NCBI GenBank assembly: GCA_035449085.1 | Contig: DAOTKE010000075.1 | Span: 1-16,975, forward strand | Direction of reading: 5' to 3' | Source of the DNA: DUPH01 sp035449085 | Lineage (GTDB): Bacteria; Verrucomicrobiota; Kiritimatiellia; RFP12; UBA1067 | DNA length: 16,975 nucleotides | Shown here: one piece after another, positions 1 through 7,682 of the stretch | How positions within the stretch are numbered: the first letter of the stretch is position 1 | How the letters are laid out: the number at the start of each line of letters is the position of its first letter | The notes under the pieces: model-generated | Database searches by the model: none | Seen by the model: only the letters and a program-made list of their open reading frames with translations | Told to the model about the DNA's origin: nothing | Position numbers and translations under genes: made by a program

Positions 1-1138
1 TCAGAATTAACTTGCCGGGCTGACGCGAGTGGTGACCGGTGGCGATGGCGAAGATCTTGCCACTCCCCGGAATGCCGCGCGCGTGAATGATGGTGGTCGG
101 GAACCACGAGTTCTCACCGTAGACCGCGCTCTGAGCGGTACCGTCGGGCAACATCTGAAAGAGCGGCTGGGGATACATCTGCGAGCGGTCGTTGTACTCC
201 CAGCGCGTGTAGAGCACGCGGCCGTCCGACGTGACGGAGGGATAGTTGAGGTGAACCTGATCGAAGGTCATCCGCAGAATGTTCCGGCCGTCGCGGTCAC
301 AGCGATAGAGGTTGCTGACCTCGGTCCACCAGCAATCGACGATCTGCATACAACGCGTGGAGTTGAAGAGGATCCGTCCGTCCGGCAGATAGCACCCCTC
401 GTAGTCGGCGATGCCGAGTCCCTCAGTCAACGGGCGAATGTTGCGTGTTGCCGCGTCCATTTCGTACAGGTGGTAATCGTCGTCGCGGTCGGAGCGCTTC
501 AGCGCGAAGAGGATGGCCCGTCCGTCGTCATCCACGTCCGCATCGCGGATGACGCCCTCCTTCGTCTCGGTGAGCACCGTCTCGTGCCAGAGGCCGCCGT
601 CACGCCATTCGGCCAGACAGAGCTGGCCGCCGGCGCGGAAACTGCGCTCTGACTGGGCATCGGAGAGCGCCTCCGTGTAGGCATAGTGCGAGCCCCCCAT
701 CACAAAATGGCGCGCGTAGACCAGGCGCGGGAACTCGGCCTTGACGCGGGCCAGACGGCGGGCGCGGCGTTGCGCACAGGCGGCGCGATAGGCGACGAGA
801 GCAGCCTCGCGCGAGCCCGCGCCAACCTCCTCAGCGGGCATACCCGAAACAGTAGCGACGGCCGACAGAAAGCGCGTGAGGCCGTCCGCACTTCCCACGA
901 GTTCCGGCCCCGTCAGAGGCGCGAGGTCTTGGCGCAGCCAGTCCGCCAACACCTCGTCATGTGCCTCGACAGCCGCCCAGAGCGCGTGAGGGTTTTGGCT
1001 TTCGGCCTCCGTCAAAGCACGCCCCAACAAGACCGTAGCCAGAGTCCGACCGTCCGGCGCCCCCCCCGGTCCGGCCCGCGCGAACAGCGCGACCCAAAAA
1101 ACAACAAACGCGATTCTCCTGATACGGTGTTGCATCAT
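1..1138 (-). CDS. Secreted HZS-alpha-middle-domain-like (TolB/beta-propeller type) protein, partial
   Basis: A minus-strand frame is open from ATG at 1138 to the left edge, giving 379 codons without a stop; the 3' end lies outside. Two adjacent ATGs (1138, 1135) follow a GGGG-rich Shine-Dalgarno-like stretch at about 1143-1147. Residues 1-22 look like a signal peptide (MMQHRIRRIAF, then a hydrophobic run ending ARA). About residues 25-135 are an Ala/Arg-rich domain I do not recognise. From about residue 190 there are repeated propeller-like blades: DADVDDDGRAILFA, YEGCYLPDGRILFNSTRC, LNYPSVTSDGRVLYTRWEY, then PQPLFQMLPDGT and HARGIPGSGKIFAIATGHH. This series matches what I know of secreted PVC proteins annotated as related to the hydrazine synthase alpha subunit middle domain. 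Those relatives occur in many non-anammox bacteria and have no established function, so hydrazine synthesis is not implied. The gene is divergent from the oxidoreductase at 1373. Family call moderately sure; role unknown. Confidence 0.75.
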   Translation of the reverse strand, partial: MMQHRIRRIAFVVFWVALFARAGPGGAPDGRTLATVLLGRALTEAESQNPHALWAAVEAHDEVLADWLRQDLAPLTGPELVGSADGLTRFLSAVATVSGMPAEEVGAGSREAALVAYRAACAQRRARRLARVKAEFPRLVYARHFVMGGSHYAYTEALSDAQSERSFRAGGQLCLAEWRDGGLWHETVLTETKEGVIRDADVDDDGRAILFALKRSDRDDDYHLYEMDAATRNIRPLTEGLGIADYEGCYLPDGRILFNSTRCMQIVDCWWTEVSNLYRCDRDGRNILRMTFDQVHLNYPSVTSDGRVLYTRWEYNDRSQMYPQPLFQMLPDGTAQSAVYGENSWFPTTIIHARGIPGSGKIFAIATGHHSRQPGKLIL

Positions 1139-1372
1139 ACATCCCCTACGTTGTACCCCAAACCATACAGAATAGAGCGTCCATGCGGCAAGTGGTAATC
1201 AGGGCCACGGATGGAAACGAAGCGGTTTTCTTGGTGGCAAGCTGGCGGTGAGCATGCTATCGTTCTCCAACATTGATTACGTGAGTTGCGGTGGGGATCG
1301 TACGGCCCGGTTGACGCACGGGGTGGACATCAGCCCAAAGGACATGTCTGGAAAGTGAAAACGAAGGGAAAG
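1139..1372. promoter_or_regulatory. Divergent intergenic region
   Basis: These 234 bp separate two divergently transcribed genes, so promoters for both should lie here. I could not pick out a convincing -35/-10 pair, operator or riboswitch. The plus-strand frame stays open upstream of 1373 to an ATG at 1286, but that extension (MRWGSYGPVDARG...) would precede a clear lipoprotein signal peptide and is probably untranslated. Confidence 0.4.
1364..1369 (+). promoter_or_regulatory. Ribosome binding site deciding the 1373 start
   Basis: AAGGGA lies 3 nt before ATG 1373. The upstream ATG at 1286 has no comparable site and would bury the lipoprotein signal peptide. Confidence 0.5.
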
Positions 1373-2563
1373 ATGAGAATGGGAAGATTCTGTTTGGCCG
1401 CGGGTCTGGCCGCTCTGCTGGCGGGATGCGCTTCGACGGCACCTGCGCCTGATACGGCGCCTGCACGTGACGCGACGAAATCGTGGAAGCCGATCGGCAA
1501 CCGCAAGGCGCGGGTCGTCCAATGGGGCATCATCCACAACCATGCAAAGGGCAAGTGGGATGCGGTTCTCAAACTCACGAATGATTTTGAGCTGGTCGGC
1601 TGGGTGGATGATCGCGCGTCCAAGGCCATGCGGATGCATGAACCGGACCCGAAACCCTACGCGAAATATCCGTGTTTCACCCCGCAGCAGGTTTTCGACG
1701 AGGTGAAGCCTGATCTCATTGTCGTCGAATGCCCGAACTCAGAACTCGTCGGGGTCGCGACCGAGATTGCGAAGCATGGCATCCCGATGCACATGGATAA
1801 GCCGCTCGGCACAGATCAGGTCGGCTTCGCGAGGATGAGCCAGATCTGCGAGACGCTCAGCGTGCCGCTGCAGATCGGGTATATGTTCCGCGCAAACCCC
1901 GCGATCAACAAAATCGTCGAACTCGCGAAGGACGGAACGCTCGGCGAGATCTACGCGATTGACGCGGATCTCGACCACAACTACGGCTATCCGAAGTATC
2001 CCGAATACGCGACGCACTACCCGGGCGGCACGGCGTACCTCCTCACGTGTCACGTGATTGAATGGGCGATGCCGATCTTCGACGACGCGCTGCCGCTGAA
2101 GACTTATTCGATCATCAAGCCCGCGCCGGGCGATCCGGATTGGGCGGCGACACATACCCTGACCATCATGGAATATCCACGCGCGAACGTGACGGTCCGT
2201 GTCTGCTCACGCGGCACCCAATCGCGTCGGCACATCGCTGTTTACGGGGCGAACGGATGCGCGATCATGGATCCGATCGAGGATTTCACGAAGGTCAAGC
2301 ACGAGACTGGCGGACTCACCGGAACGACGCTGAAAAACCTCGTGATCCAGTTGACGCTCAAGGAGGCGAAGAACGGCTACAAGAAGGGGTTCCAGAAGAT
2401 CGAGCTGCCGTCCGCCGAAGACCGCTACGCGGGACAGCTTCAGGAACTCGCGCGCATCTTGCGCGGCGAGATCCCTTATCCTAAAGATCTCTATCGGCAC
2501 GATCGCCTCGTCCACAAGGTCTCGCTCGACGCATGCAACCTGCCGACCGTGCCGATGGAGTGA
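1373..2563 (+). CDS. Gfo/Idh/MocA-type oxidoreductase, predicted lipoprotein
   Basis: Predicted NAD(P)-dependent sugar or cyclitol oxidoreductase of 396 residues, a usual length for Gfo/Idh/MocA proteins. The start at 1373 is preferred over the in-frame ATG at 1286 because AAGGGA lies at 1364-1369 and translation then opens directly with a lipoprotein signal (MRMGRFCLAAGL..., LLAGC, Cys19). The N-terminal half is Rossmann-like (FELVGWVDD, PDLIVVECPNSE). MDKPLGTD stands where the family has its EKP motif, and YMFRANPAINKI and TCHVIEW match the C-terminal substrate domain, the His being a likely catalytic-site residue. The dinucleotide loop is atypical: WGIIHNHAKGKW replaces GxGxxG, as in a variant PVC subfamily. 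It is the only plus-strand gene and converges with the GH97 gene, leaving 10 bp between stops. The lipoprotein signal implies action outside the cytoplasm, so the cofactor would have to be tightly bound or the export prediction wrong. Substrate unknown. Confidence 0.85.
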   Translation: MRMGRFCLAAGLAALLAGCASTAPAPDTAPARDATKSWKPIGNRKARVVQWGIIHNHAKGKWDAVLKLTNDFELVGWVDDRASKAMRMHEPDPKPYAKYPCFTPQQVFDEVKPDLIVVECPNSELVGVATEIAKHGIPMHMDKPLGTDQVGFARMSQICETLSVPLQIGYMFRANPAINKIVELAKDGTLGEIYAIDADLDHNYGYPKYPEYATHYPGGTAYLLTCHVIEWAMPIFDDALPLKTYSIIKPAPGDPDWAATHTLTIMEYPRANVTVRVCSRGTQSRRHIAVYGANGCAIMDPIEDFTKVKHETGGLTGTTLKNLVIQLTLKEAKNGYKKGFQKIELPSAEDRYAGQLQELARILRGEIPYPKDLYRHDRLVHKVSLDACNLPTVPME

Positions 2564-2573
2564 CGGTGTGACC

Positions 2574-4613
2574 TTATTTCGAGAATCTGACGACGAAGCC
2601 GCCGCCGGGCGCCATGTGCAATTTCAGCTTGTCACCGGCCTTCACGGCCACATTCGTCTCTCGCACGTAATGCGTGCCTTCGCGATCTGAATCCGGCACA
2701 TCGCGGAAGATTTCCGCGCGCCACTGTCCCTTGCCGAGGAAAGAGGTATCAAGCACATAGTCGCGGGCGGAAATGTCCGTCATGCCTGCGGCATACCAGG
2801 AACCGTCCTTGGCCTTGCGCGCGGCGACCACCATCGAATCGGGGCATCCGTCCAGTCCGACCGTATCGGCCCAGACCACCGGTGTTTTCGCCATGAAGGC
2901 GAACGATTCCTGGTTCTTCTCGTAGTTCGTCGGCGAATCGCACAACATCTGCAACGGCGCCTCGTATAAAGCCATCATCGCCATCTGGCGGCAGCGTGTC
3001 CCGACAGACCCTGGAAAGTTCTTGTCCTTGGAGGCATAGCCGGCACCGATCGCATAGTTGAGCATCGCGCCGGGCGTGTAGTCCATGGGACCGGCCGTGA
3101 GACGCAAAAAGAAGGCCGCGACATCATTGAACATCATCTCCTTTTCAGCCTCCGCGCCACCCTTGAACCACTTCATCTGCTCAAGTCCGTGGATGCCCTC
3201 GTAATTCACGATATTGGGATACTTGCGCTGCATGCCGACGGGACGATAGACACCGTGATAGTCGACCAGCATTCGGTGCTTCGCGCAGGCGGCCGCAAAT
3301 TTCTCGAGAAAGTTCGCGATCTCCGCGTCGCCCCGGTCCATGAAATCGACCTTAAAACCCTTTGCCCCACACTTGGCGAAATGCGACGCTACGCGCTCTT
3401 CCTCGCCATAGACCTGCGCCCAGGCCATCCACAGGATGATGCCGATGCCTTTCTTGTTCGCATAGTCGATGAGATGCGGCACATCGACATCAGGATGGAA
3501 CTTCCAGATATTAAGCTTCTCGCTCCAGCCCTCGTCGAAGATCACATATTCGACACCTGTTTTCGCGGCAAAGTCGATGAAGCGCTCATACGTCTTCGTG
3601 TTACAGCCTGAATCGCCCTGATTATCGAAGCAGTTCCACCAGTCCCAAGCAACCTTCCCCGGCTTCACCCACGAGAAATCCATATCGGCCTGCGGTGCTG
3701 CCAGCGCGCGAACAATGTCCGCCTCGCAGACCTTTGCGGGCTGGTCGGCCAGGGCAAACGTCCGCCACGGGAACGAGCGCGTTCCGGCCGTTTCCGTCAG
3801 ATACGTTTCATGTTCCATGACACGCACCCACCGGCCGCCCGTCTCAACCAGTTCTTTGCCCCAGCCGGCCACACGTTGCGTCTTTTTCGGCCAACCGGCG
3901 AAACGCGAATCAAACCGCACAGCACCGTCCCCATTGCCGTCGGTGCTGACCAGATTCCAAATCGGATAGTCGCGGACGTCCGATTCCGTCACCACGACAA
4001 ACGTCCCATCGACGGAGTAGGCGAACGGCAGATAAACCATCCCTTTATCGCCCCACGACTTGCCTGTCAATGCGTTGGTTTTCAGTTGAGCAACAGCCAT
4101 CGCGACAGGAATGGTCTCTTCATTCCCGAAGCTGCCGGTGCAATTCGCCCAGCAACGTGCATCCCCCTTAGGCACACGGATCGACGCCTTCTCGCCATCA
4201 ATCCTGATTCGCCCGGAATACGCCGTCTCGAAACGGTAGGCGACGCCATCATTGCGCGCGGCAAGGCGAACCCCCCAGTCGCCAAAGTCCGCAAACGCCT
4301 CGTTGCCCGCCAGGCTGATCTTCTCCTTCTTGTAGACGGGCGCCAATTCCTCGCCCTTCTTCTTGGACTTCTGAACACGCTGCAGCACCCCCTTCAGCCA
4401 CGAACCGTTCACGGTCATGCCGATCTCCGTCCGAGCCACCAGCACCTTGCCGTCGCGAAGAACAGAGTACGCCAACGGCTCCGTCCACAACCGGATCTCA
4501 TTCTTGCCGTCAGGCGAAACAGCCGAAACCACCGGATGCTTTTCCGATTTGCATAAACAACACCCTGTCACTGTCATCAGGGCAAGCATCCCCACCCAAG
4601 TCATCTTTCTCAT
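2574..4613 (-). CDS. GH97 glycosidase (alpha-galactosidase/alpha-glucosidase family), predicted lipoprotein
   Basis: Predicted 679-residue exo-acting alpha-glycosidase of family GH97, at normal length. The start at 4613 has AAAGGAGAT at 4618-4626 and gives a signal peptide with a lipobox-like end (MRKMTWVGMLALM...VTGC, Cys18); the in-frame ATG at 4682 lacks this. About residues 30-290 form the N-terminal beta-sandwich (SPDGKNEIRLW, YRFET, PFAYSVDGTFVVVTESD). The catalytic barrel begins near KVAWDWWNCFDNQGD, followed by YVIFDEGWSEK, GIILWMAWAQ, GFKVDFMDRGD and NYEGIHGLE. The C-terminal beta-domain ends at the stop. Asp423 in KVDFM and Glu472 in NYEGIHG sit where the retaining GH97 subgroup (Bacteroides thetaiotaomicron GH97b type, known for alpha-galactosidase activity) has its nucleophile and acid/base, so a retaining mechanism is inferred. 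The sugar specificity is not readable from sequence alone. Probably anchored in a membrane facing outward. Confidence 0.93.
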   Translation of the reverse strand: MRKMTWVGMLALMTVTGCCLCKSEKHPVVSAVSPDGKNEIRLWTEPLAYSVLRDGKVLVARTEIGMTVNGSWLKGVLQRVQKSKKKGEELAPVYKKEKISLAGNEAFADFGDWGVRLAARNDGVAYRFETAYSGRIRIDGEKASIRVPKGDARCWANCTGSFGNEETIPVAMAVAQLKTNALTGKSWGDKGMVYLPFAYSVDGTFVVVTESDVRDYPIWNLVSTDGNGDGAVRFDSRFAGWPKKTQRVAGWGKELVETGGRWVRVMEHETYLTETAGTRSFPWRTFALADQPAKVCEADIVRALAAPQADMDFSWVKPGKVAWDWWNCFDNQGDSGCNTKTYERFIDFAAKTGVEYVIFDEGWSEKLNIWKFHPDVDVPHLIDYANKKGIGIILWMAWAQVYGEEERVASHFAKCGAKGFKVDFMDRGDAEIANFLEKFAAACAKHRMLVDYHGVYRPVGMQRKYPNIVNYEGIHGLEQMKWFKGGAEAEKEMMFNDVAAFFLRLTAGPMDYTPGAMLNYAIGAGYASKDKNFPGSVGTRCRQMAMMALYEAPLQMLCDSPTNYEKNQESFAFMAKTPVVWADTVGLDGCPDSMVVAARKAKDGSWYAAGMTDISARDYVLDTSFLGKGQWRAEIFRDVPDSDREGTHYVRETNVAVKAGDKLKLHMAPGGGFVVRFSK

Positions 4614-4617
4614 CTTG

Positions 4618-4626
4618 ATCTCCTTT
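4618..4626 (-). promoter_or_regulatory. Ribosome binding site of the GH97 gene
   Basis: The minus strand reads AAAGGAGAT four bases before ATG 4613. This strong site selects the 4613 start over the ATG at 4682. Confidence 0.75.
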
Positions 4627-4679
4627 CCATTGAAGAAAACCTTACTCGATTTATCCATGTGCGGCAACATCAACAACAG

Positions 4680-4772
4680 CAATAAAAAACAGGTTGTTTC
4701 TCACACGAAGCCACGAAGGTGGATGCCGGTTTAAAAGAAGCCTTTGTGGCCATTGTGCCTTTGTGTGAGATT
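4680..4772. repeat. Dispersed inverted-repeat element, copy 1 (CRCRAAGN units)
   Basis: A leader CAATAAAAAACAGGTTGTTT (4680-4699) is followed by tandem octamer-like units (CACACGAAG, CCACGAAGG) and, after about 20 bp, by their near-complement (CCTTTGTGGC, CCTTTGTGTGAGA). The arms at about 4700-4719 and 4741-4770 form an imperfect stem, the right arm carrying one extra unit. It fills the gap between the GH97 gene and the radical SAM stop. The same design recurs at 8090-8168. Octamers of this kind are a known dispersed low-complexity repeat in environmental genomes; the shared leader is seen here directly. Confidence 0.6.
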
Positions 4773-4800
4773 GAATTGGGTTGCGGGTTCCTTGCCCGAG

Positions 4801-6537
4801 TTAGTGGTAGTGCTCGGCGAGAGTAGCCTCGGCGTCGTGGATCCAGGACGGATCGAAGGCATGGCCGCGCGGCAGCTTGACGAACAGCCGCCGGGCGCAG
4901 AGACGCGTCGGCCCGCCGGGCGGCGAGACCAACCGGTCAAGCCAGTGACCGGGTAACGCACGCAAGACGCCGGCCAACATGTCAAGCAAATCAAGCGGCT
5001 CTTCGGCGGCAGGCGCCAGCACGAACTGCCACAGGATGTGCGGCTCGGCACGCACGCAACGCCGGATCAGTGCCGCGATCTCTTCGCATCGCGCAAAAAG
5101 ATCCACACCCGACAGAATCAGCGCCTGCCGGTTGGCGCGCGCGGATGCACACACGTCCTTTGAGGCGGATTCCACCTCCACGCACAGCCGGTCAGGAAAG
5201 AGGTCCGGCAGGCGCACGCCCACAAAGCGACGCGTGGGCGAATCGAACCCGCCGAGCCGTTCGGCGGCCCAAGCCTCAACGCGAGCCAATCCGCGCGCAT
5301 TGAGCCGATCCGTCGCCAGCACACGGTAGGGCGGCAGGCGTTGCGCACGCAATCCCAGTTCGCATGCGCGGTCGCGCAACTCGGTGCCGGGCAGCAGCAG
5401 CGTCGGCAGGAACTGCGGATGGATGGCCTCACCGAAACGCGCCAACCAGCCGAGCGAACGCTGCACATCCTGCTCGTCCTGCGCGGGCAGGGCGTACATG
5501 AAATCAAGCGTGGGGCGGATACCATGGCGCAGGAGCGACTCGACACCGCGCAACACGCGCGACTCGGCAAGCGGACGATGCAGGCGCTTCAGAACCTGCG
5601 GATCGGTGCTCTGGATGCCGACCTCAGCTTCGGCCACACCGGCCTGCGCCATGCGGCGCGCCTGGTCATCAGTCAGAGTGTCCGCGCGGATCTCGACAAA
5701 AAACGCGATGCGACGTCCCGGGTTTTCGCGGCGCATCACGGTCAACACCTCGTCGAAGCGCGGGTGCGCGTTGAAGGTCGGGTCGAGCAGCCGGATCTCG
5801 CGTGCGCCTCGCCCGCGCAGCACGCGGATGCGCGCCGCCACCTCGTCGGGCTCCAGGCTGGTGGTCGTGGTGCGCCTGAGATTGTAACAACAAAACGCGC
5901 AGCGCATCGGACAGCCGCGATACGTCTCCAGATAGGCCATGCCGTTGGCGTCCGGCCGGTTGACGGGGTGGTCGGGCGCGGGCAGCAGATCGCCCAAGGC
6001 CTTGACCGGACGTCGGCGCGTGCCGGCCCGCCAGCCGCCGTCCGAGGTGCGCCACACCACACCCTGCGTATGGGGCGCACGTCCAGTGCGGAAGAAACGC
6101 AACACCTCCGGGAAGACGGCCTCGCCCTCGCCGATCACCCAGACGTCAGCCGGGAAACGCGACGCGGACTGCGAGCGTCGCACGTCACCCACCTTGGGCA
6201 ACAGCGGGTGTTCCGCCGCGATATCCGGTCCGCCGAGCGCGATCTTGAGCGCGGGCAGACAACGTTTCAACTGCTTCAACAGATGCAGGGTACGCTCGAT
6301 GTTCCACAAGGCGCAGGTGGCGGCCAGCGCGTCGGGACGCAGTGCGACCAACCTCCTCACGAGGCGGGTGTCAGGCTCGATATCCTGTTCGACCGGTGTT
6401 TCAAGCACCGTCCAGTGCGCTGCCTCAGCCGAACGCTCCAGCGCCGCGCGCAGGCAGGCCGCAGCGGGCATCAGATTCTCGCCCGGCGAGGTGATGTCCG
6501 GGTCGAGGCGTGGCAATTGGAGGAAGAGCAGGCGCAT
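4801..6537 (-). CDS. B12-binding-type radical SAM protein
   Basis: Predicted radical SAM enzyme of 578 residues. The N-terminal ~165 residues have the layout of a cobalamin-binding-like domain (LFLQLPRLDPDITSPGENLMPAAACLRAALE, then IALGGPDIAAEHP and VWVIGEGEAVFPEVL), as in the large B12-binding/radical SAM superfamily. The core follows: YRGCPMRCAFCCYN holds the 4Fe-4S motif Cys209-x3-Cys213-x2-Cys216, then LLDPTFNAHP, FFVEIRAD, EAEVGIQSTDPQVLKRLHR and DFMYALPAQ, typical barrel strands of this group. Residues from about 400 to the end are a divergent accessory domain I cannot name. The start at 6537 has no Shine-Dalgarno; the upstream minus strand is pyrimidine-rich. It lies about 100 bp after the zinc-ribbon gene on the same strand. 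Product and substrate cannot be predicted; relatives include methyltransferases and methylthiotransferases. Confidence 0.88.
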   Translation of the reverse strand: MRLLFLQLPRLDPDITSPGENLMPAAACLRAALERSAEAAHWTVLETPVEQDIEPDTRLVRRLVALRPDALAATCALWNIERTLHLLKQLKRCLPALKIALGGPDIAAEHPLLPKVGDVRRSQSASRFPADVWVIGEGEAVFPEVLRFFRTGRAPHTQGVVWRTSDGGWRAGTRRRPVKALGDLLPAPDHPVNRPDANGMAYLETYRGCPMRCAFCCYNLRRTTTTSLEPDEVAARIRVLRGRGAREIRLLDPTFNAHPRFDEVLTVMRRENPGRRIAFFVEIRADTLTDDQARRMAQAGVAEAEVGIQSTDPQVLKRLHRPLAESRVLRGVESLLRHGIRPTLDFMYALPAQDEQDVQRSLGWLARFGEAIHPQFLPTLLLPGTELRDRACELGLRAQRLPPYRVLATDRLNARGLARVEAWAAERLGGFDSPTRRFVGVRLPDLFPDRLCVEVESASKDVCASARANRQALILSGVDLFARCEEIAALIRRCVRAEPHILWQFVLAPAAEEPLDLLDMLAGVLRALPGHWLDRLVSPPGGPTRLCARRLFVKLPRGHAFDPSWIHDAEATLAEHYH

Positions 6538-6550
6538 GTCCGCGCGAAGT

Positions 6551-6624
6551 GAGAGGAGGAAGGAGAAGGGAGGAAGGAGGAAGGAGAACTTTCAATGCTC
6601 AACGTTCAACTCTCAACTTTCAAG
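6551..6624. repeat. Low-complexity purine tract plus TTCAA-type repeat
   Basis: Positions 6551-6589 are a purine tract built from GGAGGAAGGAG-like units. Positions 6590-6624 are tandem variants of TTCAATGC, TCAACG, TTCAACTC and TCAACTTTCAAG. A shorter relative (GGAGGAACGTTCAATGCTTCGAG) lies at about 7888-7911. It separates the zinc-ribbon stop from the radical SAM start. No coding function seen. Confidence 0.5.
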
Positions 6625-6638
6625 TATTGGACGAAAAG

Positions 6639-6971
6639 TCAGGCGTCCAGCTCGATCGTGACGGCCTGCTTGTGGCCGCACTTCGGACAGGTCCAGTCCT
6701 GCGTGTAAGGCTGTCCGGCCTTGGGCGTGTCGATCTGCATCTCCTCGCTCAGAAAACCGCACTTCTGGCACCGGATCTTGATCGTGGTTTTCTGACTTCC
6801 GGCGGCGATCACGACCGCGCCGGAGACCTTCAGCTTCGGGATGTTCGCGTCGGCCGGGGCGGCGGTGGCAGCGGGCTCGGCAGCCGGCCGGCAGCCGCTC
6901 TGTGCGGCGGCCAACAACGATACGGCGGTACCGGCAAACAGCGTGCGGATAAACAGGCGGCGTGTCGTCAT
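6639..6971 (-). CDS. Small zinc-ribbon protein with Tat-like lipoprotein signal
   Basis: A 110-residue predicted exported protein. ATG 6971 is chosen because GAGGAG lies 7 nt upstream and the product then begins with a signal peptide, MTTRRLFIRTLFAGT, resembling the twin-arginine consensus (T-R-R-x-F-I-R). A hydrophobic run ends QSGC, a loose lipobox with Cys27. A low-complexity Ala/Pro linker (28-43) leads to a beta-rich domain with two CxxC knuckles: Cys68/Cys71 (CQKCG) and Cys95/Cys98 (CPKCG), 24 residues apart, so a single structural zinc or iron site is likely. The protein ends AVTIELDA. I do not recognise a named family; rubredoxin-like or zinc-ribbon is the best description. Tat export would fit a cofactor or metal loaded before export. 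It sits between the nitroreductase (171 bp upstream) and the radical SAM gene on the same strand. Function unknown. Confidence 0.7.
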   Translation of the reverse strand: MTTRRLFIRTLFAGTAVSLLAAAQSGCRPAAEPAATAAPADANIPKLKVSGAVVIAAGSQKTTIKIRCQKCGFLSEEMQIDTPKAGQPYTQDWTCPKCGHKQAVTIELDA

Positions 6972-6978
6972 AAGAAAA

Positions 6979-6984
6979 CTCCTC
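6979..6984 (-). promoter_or_regulatory. Ribosome binding site of the zinc-ribbon gene
   Basis: GAGGAG on the minus strand, 7 nt before ATG 6971. It decides against the longer in-frame start at 7148, which would put about 59 unsupported residues ahead of the signal peptide. Confidence 0.65.
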
Positions 6985-7141
6985 GGTTCGTTAATAACGC
7001 ATCTCTCAGACGGAATGACCCATACTTTTTCCGGCATTTCCGCGAGGAACGCCGTGGCCTTGAAAGCCCCGATCACCTTGCTCACATTCACGGCGGCCAG
7101 TCTAACAGACCCATGGGCACTGTCAAGCGCCCGACGCCCGA

Positions 7142-7663
7142 TCACCAACGGCCGTTGTGCACGAAGTCCGGATTGAAGCGCGTGCGGGGTTCGGGCGTTT
7201 CTGCCGGTCGGCCGACGGCGACCGCGGCGACCGGCAGGATCGTCTCGGGCACGCCGAACTGACGGCGGATGCCGGCCACGCGGTCTTCATTCGGGTGGAC
7301 GCCCAGCCAGACCGCGCCGAGCCCGAGCAGGTGCGCGGCAACCAATAGGTTTTCGACCGCGGCAGAACAATCCTGCAGCAGGTAGGAGCGTTCCTGTCGA
7401 TGGGCCTGCGCCGGATCGCCGCAGACCACGATGCCGAGCGCGGCCTGGCGGAGCATTTGGCCATACGGCAGCAGTTCTGCCAGCGCGTCGAGATCCGCGC
7501 GCTCACGCACTACCAGAAAGCGCCAGGGGTCGCACGCCATGGCGGAGGGCGCGGCCATCGCGGCCTCCAGCAGGGCGCGCAGTTCAGCGTCACTGACTGC
7601 CGCTCCCGGACGGTAAACCCGGACGCTGCGCCGTCCCAGCAGAGGAAGAATCTTGTCATTCAC
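7142..7663 (-). CDS. Nitroreductase-family flavoprotein
   Basis: Predicted FMN-dependent NAD(P)H oxidoreductase of the nitroreductase superfamily, 173 residues from a GTG start at 7663, a typical length for the compact members. The N-terminus has the family pattern RRSVRVYRPG (FMN phosphate site), followed by LLEAAMAAPSAMACDPWRFLVV. Later come CSAAVENLLVAAHLLGLGAVWLGVHP and PVAAVAVGRPAETPEPRTRFNPDFVHNGRW, the usual end of this family. An in-frame ATG at 7756 exists, but the extra residues (MRRPCRCGLFLPPTG) come from the decayed zinc-ribbon remnant and are not family-like, so GTG at 7663 is preferred although no strong Shine-Dalgarno precedes it. Likely cytoplasmic. Real substrate unknown. It may be the first gene of a loose minus-strand group with the zinc-ribbon and radical SAM genes. 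Confidence 0.88.
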   Translation of the reverse strand: MNDKILPLLGRRSVRVYRPGAAVSDAELRALLEAAMAAPSAMACDPWRFLVVRERADLDALAELLPYGQMLRQAALGIVVCGDPAQAHRQERSYLLQDCSAAVENLLVAAHLLGLGAVWLGVHPNEDRVAGIRRQFGVPETILPVAAVAVGRPAETPEPRTRFNPDFVHNGRW

Positions 7664-7682
7664 GGATCGCAGTATACGCCCT

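Noticed and set aside
29..1198. Plus-strand frames of 207 and 170 codons at the left edge
   Set aside because: Both are antisense to the partial secreted gene, which has a signal peptide, ribosome binding site and repeated propeller motifs.
5341..6552. 403-codon open frame on the plus strand
   Set aside because: Antisense shadow of the radical SAM gene, whose motifs are unmistakable.
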